Shown: piece after piece, positions 51,781 through 60,405 of the stretch | How the letters are laid out: the number at the start of each line of letters is the position of its first letter | How positions within the stretch are numbered: position 1 is the stretch's first letter | Assembly: GCA_025194985.1 (NCBI GenBank) | Contig: JAOANE010000021.1 | Coordinates: forward strand, 1-64,000 | Source of the DNA: Regnicoccus frigidus | GTDB lineage: Bacteria > Cyanobacteriota > Cyanobacteriia > PCC-6307 > Cyanobiaceae | Direction of reading: 5' to 3' | DNA: 64,000 nucleotides | The notes under the pieces: generated by a model | What the model saw: only the letters and a program-made list of their open reading frames with translations | Database searches by the model: none | Told to the model about the DNA's origin: nothing | Position numbers and translations under genes: made by a program

Positions 51781-52392
51781 GTGAGCGTTTCGATTGCCGA
51801 TGCCATCAGTTTTTTCAGGCTCAGCTGCGGGCGCTGGCGCTCCCAGCGCACCAGCCATCACCTCTTGCATCGCCGCGCCGAAGCTGGAGGCTCGCTGATC
51901 GAGGTAGTGGAGGTAGCCGCCGATGATCCACGGCTGCTGGCGATCGCCACCCTGCATGGCCAGGAGCCCGATCAGCTGGTGGGGGGCTGCCAGGTGCGCT
52001 GGAGTGGATCGATGGCCTGGGACAAAGCCGGCGAAGACCACCAGGGCGAATCGGTGTTCGGCCTGATCCCAACCGATGCACGGGGCCGGGAAGGTCTGTT
52101 GCTACGGGATCGCGGCTACGCCGAATCCTCACCGGTAGCTGGGCACTTCCGCATGGACGACCGCGATGGCCTGCTGCTCACCACCGCCTACGAGACCATG
52201 AGTTCGCTTGAGCGGTTCTGGTTCCCCTCCCCCGACGTGAGGCTGCGCACCAGCACCGTCGAAGGCCTCTCGAACACGGCCTCGTTCTGCGTCGAAAGCC
52301 GCTGCAGCACAGAGCCATCCCCCGCTGCAGAGGTCAGCGACCGCGCGCTCCCAGACTTGGCGGCCAGCCCCCTGTCGGCCTTTGGCTGGTGA
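51781..52392 (+). CDS. CpcS/CpeS-type phycobiliprotein lyase
   Basis: From GTG 51781, the protein begins ISFFRLSCGRWRSQRTSHHL and carries MAWDKAGEDHQGESVFGLIP, RGYAESSPVAGHFRMDDRDG and a C-terminal strand set ERFWFPSPDVRLRTSTVEG, matching the lipocalin-like S-type bilin lyases. These attach phycocyanobilin or phycoerythrobilin to a Cys of phycobiliprotein subunits. Which subunit is served cannot be told. The last 30 residues are an extra Ser/Pro/Ala tail. It precedes the cpcG linker by 95 bases. Confidence 0.85.
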   Translation: MSVSIADAISFFRLSCGRWRSQRTSHHLLHRRAEAGGSLIEVVEVAADDPRLLAIATLHGQEPDQLVGGCQVRWSGSMAWDKAGEDHQGESVFGLIPTDARGREGLLLRDRGYAESSPVAGHFRMDDRDGLLLTTAYETMSSLERFWFPSPDVRLRTSTVEGLSNTASFCVESRCSTEPSPAAEVSDRALPDLAASPLSAFGW

Positions 52393-52487
52393 GCCGCGAA
52401 CGTTACGGACTGTGAGCCCTGGCCTGGCGCCGCGAGGTTGCCCGAGGCCCCCTTCTACGATCGGCAGCGACGGTTGACGACGCACGT

Positions 52488-53249
52488 GTGGCTATCCCGC
52501 TTCTGACCTACGCACCGACGACCCAGAACTCGCGGGTCAAGTCCTTGCGCATCGGCTCCGACGAAGACCCCAAAACGGTCTCGATCGACAAAGCCATCGA
52601 CCGGGAAGCCCAGAACTTCGTGATCGAGACGGCCTACCGCCAGATCTTCTTCCACGCCTTCAAGGTGGATCGCGACACGATCCTGGAGTCGCAGCTGCGT
52701 GACGGCCAGATCACCGTGCGTGACTTCATCCGGGCCCTCTGCCTATCCGACACCTTCACGCGCAGTTTTTACAACCTCAACAGCAACTACAGGGTGGCCC
52801 GCCACCTGGTTGAGAAGCTGCTGGGCCGGCAGGTGTACGGCAAAGCCGAGGAGATCGCCTGGTCCGCCGTGATCATGACCAAGGGCGTCGCCGGCGCCGT
52901 CGACCAGATCCTGAGCAGCCAGGAATACCTCGAGAACTTTGGCTACGACACGGTTCCCTACCACCGCAACCGTGTGGTCGGGTCCCGCGAGGTGGGCGAA
53001 ACCCCCTTCAATATCACCACGCCGCGCTACGACGCGTACCACCGTGGAGTCCTGGGCTTCCCCCAGGTCATCTACACAGGAACGGTCCGCAGCCTGCCCG
53101 CACGGGCCAAGCAACGCCGTGGTGGCTTCCCCGAGGATTACCTGCCCTGGGTTCGCAGCCTGCCGGCCCTGCGCACCGGCGCGGCGGCCTCCGGCAATGC
53201 CGGCATGGATTACCTCTCCAAGGTCCCCTACCGCAGCATCGGGCGCTGA
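52488..53249 (+). CDS. cpcG: phycobilisome rod-core linker polypeptide CpcG
   Basis: From GTG 52488, 253 residues: MAIPLLTYAPTTQNSRVKSL, then the linker domain (about 20-165, RQIFFHAFKVDRDTILESQL, LSDTFTRSFYNLNSNYRVAR, LLGRQVYGKAEEIAWSAVIM). The C-terminal half is a basic, non-hydrophobic extension, so it is the soluble CpcG type that joins phycocyanin rods to the allophycocyanin core. It ends in a clear terminator. Confidence 0.94.
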   Translation: MAIPLLTYAPTTQNSRVKSLRIGSDEDPKTVSIDKAIDREAQNFVIETAYRQIFFHAFKVDRDTILESQLRDGQITVRDFIRALCLSDTFTRSFYNLNSNYRVARHLVEKLLGRQVYGKAEEIAWSAVIMTKGVAGAVDQILSSQEYLENFGYDTVPYHRNRVVGSREVGETPFNITTPRYDAYHRGVLGFPQVIYTGTVRSLPARAKQRRGGFPEDYLPWVRSLPALRTGAAASGNAGMDYLSKVPYRSIGR

Positions 53250-53286
53250 CGCTCATTGCTCCTTGAGCCAGTTCATCACTGGCTTC

Positions 53287-53312
53287 ACGGCGGTTCATCA
53301 CCGCCGTTTTTT
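53287..53312 (+). terminator. rho-independent terminator of cpcG
   Basis: ACGGCGG - TTCATCA - CCGCCGT forms a perfect 7-bp GC-rich stem, followed directly by six T (53307-53312), 37 bases after the cpcG stop. Confidence 0.9.
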
Positions 53313-53340
53313 GTGTCCTGGCACACCGGCCTAGGCGTCA

Positions 53341-54564
53341 GTGGTTGCTGACGCACCATGCCTCCGGCGGTTTTGCACCGACCTTCTCCAGCAGAGTGAG
53401 GAGGAAGTCAGAGAACTAGCGACAGTGACTCAGGCCCTGACATCGCTGGCGAGAATGACCCTGAGGCAACTTCGCCAGGTCGCCAGTGGCCTTGGTGTCG
53501 GTCAATACAGTCGTAAGCCTAAAAACGAGCTCACAGAGGAGATCAGCGCCATGCAGACCGGCGACCCTCCTGAGGCTTCCGAGGGTTCTGCAGTCTCTGC
53601 CAGCCTGGCCGAACTGGAAGCAGACTTCTCCCCCGCACCCCGACCCGGTGCCCAGACCAAGGTGGTGTTCCTGCCCAGGGATCCCCAGTGGGCCTACGTA
53701 TTCTGGGAGATCGCCGACGGTGATCGTCGCCAGGCGCTGTCCTCAGGAGCCAGCCAGCTTTGTCTGCGGGTCGCCGACGTCACCGGCCTTTCCGGCGGCG
53801 CCACCCACACCCACACCCTGCAGGAGGTGCCTGTCGACAGCCATGCCACCGAGTGGTACCTCCCTGTTCCGATGAGTGATCGGGATTACCGCGTTGAGAT
53901 GGGCTATCGCAAGGTGGGTGGGGGCTGGATTTCGCTGGGCTTCTCCGCATCGGCCCGGGTTCCCGCCCTGCATCCCAGCGAGCAGATCCTTGATCAGTTC
54001 GTTCCTTTCTCGCTGGAATCTCCCACCAGCAGCAGCACCACCCCCTTCTCCGCCCCTGTCGAAACGGCCTACAGCGATCTGCATGAGCGGCTCTACAAGA
54101 AAGCCACCCTGCCCTCCTCCACCGGCAGCAGCAGCAAGGCCGGCCCACGTTTCGGACGGGGCTCTGAAGCCTTCCATGAGCGCGGGGATCTCTACGGCCC
54201 GTCCCCTCGCCATGGCCTGAGCGATTCAGGAATCGGTGTATGGGCCAGTGGGCGGAACGAATCGGGGGCCGGTGGTGTGGCCTCCCGCCAACGCTCCTTC
54301 TGGCTGGTGGCCGACGCCGAACTGATTGTTTACGGCTCGACCGATCCCTCCGCCAAGCTTTCGATCGGCAATGAGGATGTGCCCCTCTCCCCCGAAGGCA
54401 CCTTCCGCATCCAGGTGCCGTTCCGCGACGGCCAGCAGCTCTATCCGATCGAGGCCATCGCCGCCGACGGTGAGCAGAAGCGCAGCATCACCCTGCAGTT
54501 CGGTCGATCCACTCCGGAGGACAACAGCAACCCCTCCAGCCAGGCCATCGCCGAGTGGTTCTGA
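53341..54564 (+). CDS. DUF4912 domain protein with Rho-N-like N-terminus
   Basis: The frame opens at GTG 53341, but homologous sequence starts near GTG 53425 (TQALTSLARMTLRQLRQVAS), so the true start may be there. LRQLRQVASGLGVGQYSRKP resembles the Rho-N/SAP-like helix pair. DUF4912 follows: VVFLPRDPQWAYVFWEIADG, then EWYLPVPMSDRDYRVEMGYR and SFWLVADAELIVYGSTDPSA. DUF4912 proteins are widespread, soluble and of unknown function. A Ser/Thr-rich linker (about 225-300) separates the two halves of the domain. Confidence 0.8.
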   Translation: MVADAPCLRRFCTDLLQQSEEEVRELATVTQALTSLARMTLRQLRQVASGLGVGQYSRKPKNELTEEISAMQTGDPPEASEGSAVSASLAELEADFSPAPRPGAQTKVVFLPRDPQWAYVFWEIADGDRRQALSSGASQLCLRVADVTGLSGGATHTHTLQEVPVDSHATEWYLPVPMSDRDYRVEMGYRKVGGGWISLGFSASARVPALHPSEQILDQFVPFSLESPTSSSTTPFSAPVETAYSDLHERLYKKATLPSSTGSSSKAGPRFGRGSEAFHERGDLYGPSPRHGLSDSGIGVWASGRNESGAGGVASRQRSFWLVADAELIVYGSTDPSAKLSIGNEDVPLSPEGTFRIQVPFRDGQQLYPIEAIAADGEQKRSITLQFGRSTPEDNSNPSSQAIAEWF

Positions 54565-54565
54565 G

Positions 54566-54748
54566 TTGAACCGCACATTCGTCGCCTTCACCCCACTGGC
54601 AGGGGCCCTGATTCTGCCGATTCTGGTTCCGATTTTGATGGTGCGGGTCAGTGTCGGAGCAGGTGTTGGCCTTACCGTCGCGGCCAGCTGTGTGTGGTTC
54701 GTGCTGATGCTCCGCACCGCCGAAATGCCCGGCGAGCATCACAGCTGA
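54566..54748 (+). CDS. small two-span membrane protein
   Basis: Sixty residues from TTG 54566, one base after the DUF4912 stop: MNRTFVAFTPLAGALILPIL, then VPILMVRVSV, a second span VGLTVAASCVWFVLMLRTA, and tail EMPGEHHS. The tight spacing suggests translational coupling with the DUF4912 gene. No family is recognised, but the clean two-helix pattern argues it is real. Confidence 0.62.
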   Translation: MNRTFVAFTPLAGALILPILVPILMVRVSVGAGVGLTVAASCVWFVLMLRTAEMPGEHHS

Positions 54749-54775
54749 GGTCCAAGGCTCAATCAACGGGGAACC

Positions 54776-56299
54776 TTGAGGAGAGCCTGTCGTTCAGCAG
54801 CGTTGAAGCGTTCCTCTTGGTGGACCCCCAGTCGATTCTCCGCATCCTGGCTGCCAGGGCCCGGTCTGTTGGCCCTGGCCCTGGCTCTGGGGGGCTGTGG
54901 TGCCACCGCCCGGATCGTCGGTCAGGGTCCGGCTGACCTGCCGCTGCCCGCCGGAATCGAGGTGGCCTTCAATCACCGCAGCGATCGGCATTACACAAGC
55001 CCGATCGATGGACGCTCCCGCAACGGTGATGACCTCGAAAGCTTGCTGCTGGAGACGATTCAGCGGGCCGATCGGGAAATCCTGGTCGCCGTTCAAGATC
55101 TTGCCTTGCCCCGGGTGGCCGAGGCTCTCGTCGCCAGACATCGGGCCGGCATCGCGGTGAAGGTCGTGCTTGAAAACACCTACAGCGTTCCCTGGAGCCA
55201 TCAGCACCTCCACGATCTGAGCCCCCATCAGCGCTTGCGCCATTCCGGGCTGATGGCCCTGGCCGATCGCGATCGCGACGGTGCCCTCAGCAGCGCCGAA
55301 CTGGAACAAGGTGATGCGGTGGCCATCCTGCAGCGGGGCGGGATCCCCCTGATCGACGACACAGCCGATGGCAGTGCCGGCAGCGGCCTGATGCACCACA
55401 AGTTTCTGATCGCCGATGGCCGCTGGCTGGTCACCGGATCAGCCAACTTCACCGCTTCCGGCACCCACGGTGATGCCGGAGCCAGCCGCACCCGCGGCAA
55501 CGTGAATCACCTGCTGCGGATCGACAGCCCTGCGCTGGCGGCGTTGTTCGACGCCGAATTCCAGCGGATGTGGGGGGACGGCCCCGGAGGCGAGGCTGAT
55601 AGCCGATTCGGCATCAGCAAGGAGCAAGGAGGCGTGCAATCCGCATCGGTGGGCAACACCGCGGTGGAGGTCCTGTTTTCCCCCCACCGCCGCCGCGATC
55701 CAGAGAACGGCCTGGCTTTTCTGGAGCAACGCCTGGCCCAGGCCACCAGCCACGTGGACATGGCCCTGTTCGTGTTCTCGGCCCAGGGTCTGGCCGACCA
55801 GCTGGCCCTTCTCAATCACCAGGGGATGGCGATCCGTCTGCTGGCCGATCCGGGATTCGCCAGCCGCTCTTTCTCGGAGGTGCTCGACCTGCTCGGCGTC
55901 GCCCTGCCCGACCATCGCTGCAAGATCGAAACTGACAACACCCCATGGACACGACCGCTGCAGGGGGTGGGAACACCAAAACTGGCCCGCGGCGACAAGA
56001 TGCACCACAAATTCGCCGTGATCGATGGCAAGACGGTGATCACCGGCTCGTTCAACTGGAGTCCGGCGGCGGCCCACGCCAACGATGAAGCGCTGCTGGT
56101 CGTTCACTCCCCGGTTTTGGCGGCCCACTTCACCAGGGAAATGGACCGGATGTGGCAGGGCGCCGAGCTTGGGATCACCGCGCGGATGCAGCGGAAGCTG
56201 GAGCGCAGGCACCGAACCTGCGGCAGCGGAACCGAGCGTGCTGCCGCATCGCCCCGTGGCAGCCACTTGATGGGGGCCGTTCCCTCGGGGGTGGCTTGA
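54776..56299 (+). CDS. phospholipase D-like lipoprotein with an EF-hand loop
   Basis: From TTG 54776, a lipoprotein signal ends LALALALGGC (about residue 41). Two HKD half-sites follow: MHHKFLIADGRWLVTGSANF and MHHKFAVIDGKTVITGSFNW, which in PLD enzymes form one phosphodiesterase active site. Between the first strand set and the first HKD lies D-R-D-R-D-G-A-L-S-S-A-E (residues 164-175), a complete canonical EF-hand calcium loop. Substrate could be phospholipid or nucleic acid; family members of this small size are often nucleases. Calcium dependence is inference. Location would be the periplasm or outer surface. Confidence 0.87.
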   Translation: MRRACRSAALKRSSWWTPSRFSASWLPGPGLLALALALGGCGATARIVGQGPADLPLPAGIEVAFNHRSDRHYTSPIDGRSRNGDDLESLLLETIQRADREILVAVQDLALPRVAEALVARHRAGIAVKVVLENTYSVPWSHQHLHDLSPHQRLRHSGLMALADRDRDGALSSAELEQGDAVAILQRGGIPLIDDTADGSAGSGLMHHKFLIADGRWLVTGSANFTASGTHGDAGASRTRGNVNHLLRIDSPALAALFDAEFQRMWGDGPGGEADSRFGISKEQGGVQSASVGNTAVEVLFSPHRRRDPENGLAFLEQRLAQATSHVDMALFVFSAQGLADQLALLNHQGMAIRLLADPGFASRSFSEVLDLLGVALPDHRCKIETDNTPWTRPLQGVGTPKLARGDKMHHKFAVIDGKTVITGSFNWSPAAAHANDEALLVVHSPVLAAHFTREMDRMWQGAELGITARMQRKLERRHRTCGSGTERAAASPRGSHLMGAVPSGVA

Positions 56300-56312
56300 A
56301 GGTGAGGGTGTT

Positions 56313-57530
56313 TTGACAGATCCTGTGGTGACAGATCCTGTGGTGATCGTTGGCGCTGGCCCTGCCGGCGCTTCCCTGGCTTTGGTGCTGGCAGAGCGTG
56401 GCCTGCCGGTCACCCTGCTTGACGCCGTGAATGACCTGGAGCGGGTGTTCCGTGGCGAGGGCCTGATGCCCTGCGGGCTCGATGCCCTCGATCAGATCGC
56501 TTCGCCCGCCTTGCTGGCCTCCCTGCCCAGCCGCCCGCTGAGTGGCTGGGGCTTTCGAGTCAATGGCCGCGACTTGTTCCGTGTCGATGAGCCGATGGGG
56601 GCCCAGCGGCCCTGCTTGCTGGTGCCCCAGACAGCCCTGCTCGAAGCGTTGATCTCCAGGGCCAGGGCCTGTGCCGGCTTCCGCTGGCGACCTGGCCAGA
56701 CCGCCGAGGGTCTGGTGATCGATGCAGACCGGGTACGCGGAGTGCGCCTGGCGGGCGGGGAGGTGCAAGCCGCCAGCCTGGTGATCGCCGCCGATGGCAG
56801 GGCCTCCCGATTGCGCACCAAAGCAGGCCTGCGCCTCGATCAGGAGCGGAGCCCGATCGACATCCTCTGGTTTCGGCTACCGGCCCACCCGCGCTTCGTG
56901 GCCGACAACCTGTTCATTGTCCAGCTCGGAGCCAGCGGCGGCTTCAGCGTGTTCCATGGCGCCAAGGACGGCGAGCTCCAGCTCGGCTGGCTGATCGCGG
57001 CCGGTGAGCGGATCGAACGCAGCGGCCGCGAATGGGCCGAAGCCTTTGCCGCGCTCTCTCCAGCCTGGCTGGCGAACCACTTCCTTGCCCAGGCCGGCGC
57101 GCTCTCACTTCCGCAACGGCTTTCGGTGCGGGTGGGCAGCGCCCCGCACTGGCATCGGCCAGGCTTGCTGCTGCTGGGCGACGCGGCCCATCCGATGAGT
57201 CCGATTCGCGCCCAAGGCATCAACATGGCCTTGCGTGACGCGATCGTGGCGGCCAATTGGCTGGTGCCGGTCTGGCGGGAAGGAGCGGAGCCGGCCGCGA
57301 TTGATGCGGCCCTGGAGTCCATTCAGGCGGAGCGGGAAGCGGAGATCCGCCAGGCCCAGGCGCTGCAGCGGAATGAGGCCAGGCAGGGCGATCTGCTCCG
57401 CCGCTCGGGGCTGGTTCGGCAGACAATCGCCTGGCTGAGCCCATGGATCGGCCCGAGCTTGAAACGCTCCTGGGTGGGTCGGCAGCAACCGTTGCGCCTG
57501 GGCTCTAGCCCCGTTCAACTGATCGTCTGA
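56313..57530 (+). CDS. FAD-dependent monooxygenase / geranylgeranyl-reductase-like oxidoreductase
   Basis: From TTG 56313, an N-terminal FAD motif VVIVGAGPAGASLALVLAER (residues 10-29), DG motif LVIAADGRASRLRTKAG (about 150-165) and GD motif LLLLGDAAHPMSPIRAQGIN (near 290), the order of group A flavin monooxygenases. The substrate is unknown. The extreme N-terminus repeats DPVVTDPVV because the DNA carries a 15-bp duplication. It follows the phospholipase-D-like gene by 13 bases. Confidence 0.85.
   Translation: MTDPVVTDPVVIVGAGPAGASLALVLAERGLPVTLLDAVNDLERVFRGEGLMPCGLDALDQIASPALLASLPSRPLSGWGFRVNGRDLFRVDEPMGAQRPCLLVPQTALLEALISRARACAGFRWRPGQTAEGLVIDADRVRGVRLAGGEVQAASLVIAADGRASRLRTKAGLRLDQERSPIDILWFRLPAHPRFVADNLFIVQLGASGGFSVFHGAKDGELQLGWLIAAGERIERSGREWAEAFAALSPAWLANHFLAQAGALSLPQRLSVRVGSAPHWHRPGLLLLGDAAHPMSPIRAQGINMALRDAIVAANWLVPVWREGAEPAAIDAALESIQAEREAEIRQAQALQRNEARQGDLLRRSGLVRQTIAWLSPWIGPSLKRSWVGRQQPLRLGSSPVQLIV
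56315..56344 (+). repeat. 15-bp tandem duplication at the monooxygenase N-terminus
   Basis: GACAGATCCTGTGGT occurs twice in direct succession immediately after the TTG start, in frame, duplicating the residues TDPVV. Confidence 0.85.
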
Positions 57531-57567
57531 AGCTCGGCGATGATGGAGCTTCCGTGCGTTCAGGTTG

Positions 57568-58029
57568 ATGGCCAGGATCCGCCTTCTCGCTCCCGCCCTG
57601 GTTGCCGCTGGCACAAGCCTGGTCGTCGCTCTCGGCGGGACCGCTTCGGCAACAGCCCGCCAGCGCCCCACCTACCCCACCAACAGCGAGTTGCGCCAGG
57701 TGCAACTGGCCACCTTCGGCTGCGCCCGTGAGAACACAGCGGCCGAGTGCAGCCGTGCCAGGGCTCTGGCCGATCCGCTGATGGATCACCCGTTGCTGTC
57801 GTCGTTCTGCAAGGACAGCGTCTGGGACGTGCTCCAAAAAGCCCAGACCGGGCCTGAAAACAGCTTCCAACGCCGTGATGCCATCGACCAGGCAGGGGAA
57901 CGGCTATTCAGCCGTTGTCAGGCGCGCAGTGATCCCAAACCCGCCGCGCCAACTCCTCAGGGGCCCGGACCAAGCGGCCTGGGTAGTGGTGGCGCCTCGG
58001 GGTTCGGAGTCAGTCCCAGTCGAAATTGA
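57568..58029 (+). CDS. exported hypothetical protein
   Basis: From ATG 57568, a signal peptide (MARIRLLAPALVAAGTSLVV ending near ASATA) precedes about 120 residues containing four Cys (FGCARENTAAEC, SSFCKDSV, FSRCQAR) and a Gly/Pro-rich tail. The spacing suggests two disulfides in the periplasm or lumen. No family is recognised. The stop overlaps the convergent 80-residue gene by 20 bases. Confidence 0.65.
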   Translation: MARIRLLAPALVAAGTSLVVALGGTASATARQRPTYPTNSELRQVQLATFGCARENTAAECSRARALADPLMDHPLLSSFCKDSVWDVLQKAQTGPENSFQRRDAIDQAGERLFSRCQARSDPKPAAPTPQGPGPSGLGSGGASGFGVSPSRN

Positions 58030-58252
58030 TGCGCCCGCCAGGAGGGAGCAGCCGTTTGGCCTCCTCTCGAACGGCCTGAAGCAGTTCGAGGCTGAACTCG
58101 GGATGGTCCCGCAATTCCTTGACCAGTTGGGTCACATCTGAGGCGGTGAGCCCTCCTTGGGCGGCCTTGCGCGCAACCCTCTCCTTGTATTGAGCGACGA
58201 TGGCCTGCTGCTCAGGCGTTAGTGGTTTGGAGCCGGAATGCTCAATCTCCAT
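58010..58252 (-). CDS. small acidic/helical hypothetical protein
   Basis: Eighty residues from ATG 58252 (an in-frame TTG lies two codons earlier): MEIEHSGSKPLTPEQQAIVA, then helices QYKERVARKAAQG and ASDVTQLVKELRDHPEFSLE, ending INFDWD. It is soluble and without Cys. A longer frame runs to 58651 but only as an antisense shadow. No family recognised, though the composition looks like a genuine conserved small protein. Confidence 0.65.
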   Translation of the reverse strand: MEIEHSGSKPLTPEQQAIVAQYKERVARKAAQGGLTASDVTQLVKELRDHPEFSLELLQAVREEAKRLLPPGGRINFDWD

Positions 58253-58286
58253 GGCCAATCTGAGTGGACGACGGTAAAAACTTGTT

Positions 58287-58622
58287 TCAGGGGCCACTGG
58301 TGAGGGCCAGGAGCTCTTTGGCGGTGTTCTCCATGAAGGTGACGCTCCATCCCGTGGTGACGACCACCCGATCGCTGAAGCTGCACAGGGCCGAGCGCTG
58401 GCCTTCCGCCTCGCAGCTCGATGACAGGCCAAGCAGGGCATTGGTGAGCTTGCCGCGCAGGCAATGTTCATTGCCCGATTTAGCCAGGATGGCCACAGCT
58501 GCCGCCCGGGTGGTTTTGACGGATTCAGCCAAGGGTGCAGGCCCAGCCGATGCCGCCGTGGCGACAAAGAGGACGCCAGGGAGGAGCGACCGCCAGACGA
58601 GCGATGGGAGAGATGAACGCAA
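58287..58622 (-). CDS. exported hypothetical protein with disulfide potential
   Basis: I place the start at TTG 58622, where a signal peptide (MRSSLPSLVWRSLLPGVLFV ending ATAASA) begins; the frame is open to 58682. The mature 80 residues contain AVAILAKSGNEHCLRGKL, LSSSCEAEGQRSALCSFSD and VVVTTGWSVTFMENTAKELL. Three Cys are present. No family is recognised. It is divergent from pgm and lies 34 bases before the 80-residue gene on the same strand. Confidence 0.55.
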   Translation of the reverse strand: MRSSLPSLVWRSLLPGVLFVATAASAGPAPLAESVKTTRAAAVAILAKSGNEHCLRGKLTNALLGLSSSCEAEGQRSALCSFSDRVVVTTGWSVTFMENTAKELLALTSGP

Positions 58623-58719
58623 CGCTCCAGCCTCTGCAGGTTCGAGAACACCGAGTCTATTTAGTCGGCCCTGGCCATGCAACCACCAGGGTTAGCCTTT
58701 GAAATCGATTTCGGCCCGT

Positions 58720-60405
58720 ATGACCAGCAGTGCCTCCCAGTCCACCGCTGCTGCAGCGGCGGGCAACGCTTTGGATATTCGCCAGGTTCCCTTGGCCGTG
58801 CCCTTCAGCGATCAGAAGCCCGGAACTTCAGGCCTGCGCAAAAGCAGCCGCGACTTCCAACAACCCCATTACCTCGAAAGCTTCATCGAGGCGATCTTCC
58901 AGGTGTTACCTGGAGTGGTTGGCGGCACCTTGATCCTCGGCGGCGACGGCCGTTACGGCAACCGCCACGCCATCGACGTGATCACGCGCATGGCCGCAGC
59001 TCACGGCATCAGCCGCTTGATCATCACCACCGGCGGCATCCTCTCCACTCCCGCTGCCTCGCACCTGATCCGCAAGCACCAGGCCATCGGCGGAATCATC
59101 CTCTCGGCCAGCCACAACCCCGGCGGACCCGAGGGTGATTTCGGCGTCAAGGTGAACGCGGCCAACGGAGGGCCGGCGCCCGAATCGATCACCGATGCCA
59201 TTTACAGCGCCACCACCCAACTGAAGGGCTACCGAATCATTGACGCCCAAACGCCTTCGCTGGAGGCGCCAGGGAACTACATCCTGGGAAACCTGTCCAT
59301 CGACGTGATCGACGGGGTCGACGACTACATCACCCTGCTGCAGGGCCTGTTCGATTTCGGCGCGATCGCAGAACTGCTTCGAGGCGACTTCCCAATCGCC
59401 TTCGATGCGATGCATGCCGTCACCGGTCCTTACGCCAGCCGCCTGCTGGAGGGGCTGCTGGGAGCAGCCGCCGGCACGGTGCGTAACGGCACGCCCCTGG
59501 AAGATTTTGGCGGTGGTCACCCCGATCCCAACCTCACCTATGCCCATGAACTGGCCGAGCTGTTGCTCCATGGCGACGCCTACCGCTTCGGGGCCGCCTG
59601 CGACGGCGATGGCGATCGCAACATGGTTCTTGGCCAGCGTTGTTTCGTGAACCCCAGCGACAGCCTGGCAGTACTCACCGCCAATGCCCATCTGGCGCCG
59701 GGCTATTCCGGCGGCCTGGCGGGGGTGGCGCGCTCGATGCCCACGAGCGCCGCTGTGGATGTGGTGGCCAAGGAGCTGGGCATTCCTTGTTATGTCACCC
59801 CCACGGGCTGGAAGTTCTTCGGCAACCTGCTTGATGCCGGCCGCATCAGCCTCTGCGGCGAGGAGAGCTTCGGCACCGGCAGCGACCATATCCGCGAAAA
59901 AGATGGCCTCTGGGCCGTGCTGTTCTGGCTGCAGATCCTGGCGGTGCGCCGCTGTTCGGTGGCTGAGCTGATGGCCGAGCATTGGAACCGCTTCGGCCGC
60001 CACTACTACTCACGCCATGACTACGAAGCCATCGCCAGCGACAAGGCCCAGGGCCTCTACGACCGCCTGAAGGGAATGCTGCCCTCCCTGGTGGGGGCCA
60101 GCTTCGCCGGCCGCAACATCACCACCGCCGACGACTTCAGTTATACCGATCCGGTGGATGGCTCGCTCACCAGCGGCCAGGGCCTGCGCCTGCTGCTCGA
60201 AGACGGCAGCCGGGTGGTGTTCCGCCTCTCCGGCACCGGCACCCAGGGAGCCACCCTGCGCCTCTACCTGGAGCGCTACGTGGGCGCCGGCGGCAACCTC
60301 GATCAGGATCCCCAGCAAGCACTCGCTGATCTGATCAGCGCCGCCGACCAGCTCGCCGAGATCCGCAGCCGTACCGGTATGGACCAGCCCACAGTGATCA
60401 CCTGA
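58720..60405 (+). CDS. pgm: phosphoglucomutase, alpha-D-glucose-phosphate specific
   Basis: Pgm interconverts glucose-1-phosphate and glucose-6-phosphate, linking glycogen and sugar-nucleotide synthesis to central metabolism. From ATG 58720 (561 residues): PGTSGLRKSSRDF near the N-terminus, the phosphoserine loop ILSASHNPGGPEGDFGVK (near residue 130), metal loop AACDGDGDRNMVLG, and the C-terminal phosphate-binding FRLSGTGTQGATLRLYLE. The order and length match the PGM1-like class, which is larger than ManB/GlmM. An ATG at 58699 is possible but less family-like. It converges with the RND gene at zero spacing. Confidence 0.95.
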   Translation: MTSSASQSTAAAAAGNALDIRQVPLAVPFSDQKPGTSGLRKSSRDFQQPHYLESFIEAIFQVLPGVVGGTLILGGDGRYGNRHAIDVITRMAAAHGISRLIITTGGILSTPAASHLIRKHQAIGGIILSASHNPGGPEGDFGVKVNAANGGPAPESITDAIYSATTQLKGYRIIDAQTPSLEAPGNYILGNLSIDVIDGVDDYITLLQGLFDFGAIAELLRGDFPIAFDAMHAVTGPYASRLLEGLLGAAAGTVRNGTPLEDFGGGHPDPNLTYAHELAELLLHGDAYRFGAACDGDGDRNMVLGQRCFVNPSDSLAVLTANAHLAPGYSGGLAGVARSMPTSAAVDVVAKELGIPCYVTPTGWKFFGNLLDAGRISLCGEESFGTGSDHIREKDGLWAVLFWLQILAVRRCSVAELMAEHWNRFGRHYYSRHDYEAIASDKAQGLYDRLKGMLPSLVGASFAGRNITTADDFSYTDPVDGSLTSGQGLRLLLEDGSRVVFRLSGTGTQGATLRLYLERYVGAGGNLDQDPQQALADLISAADQLAEIRSRTGMDQPTVIT

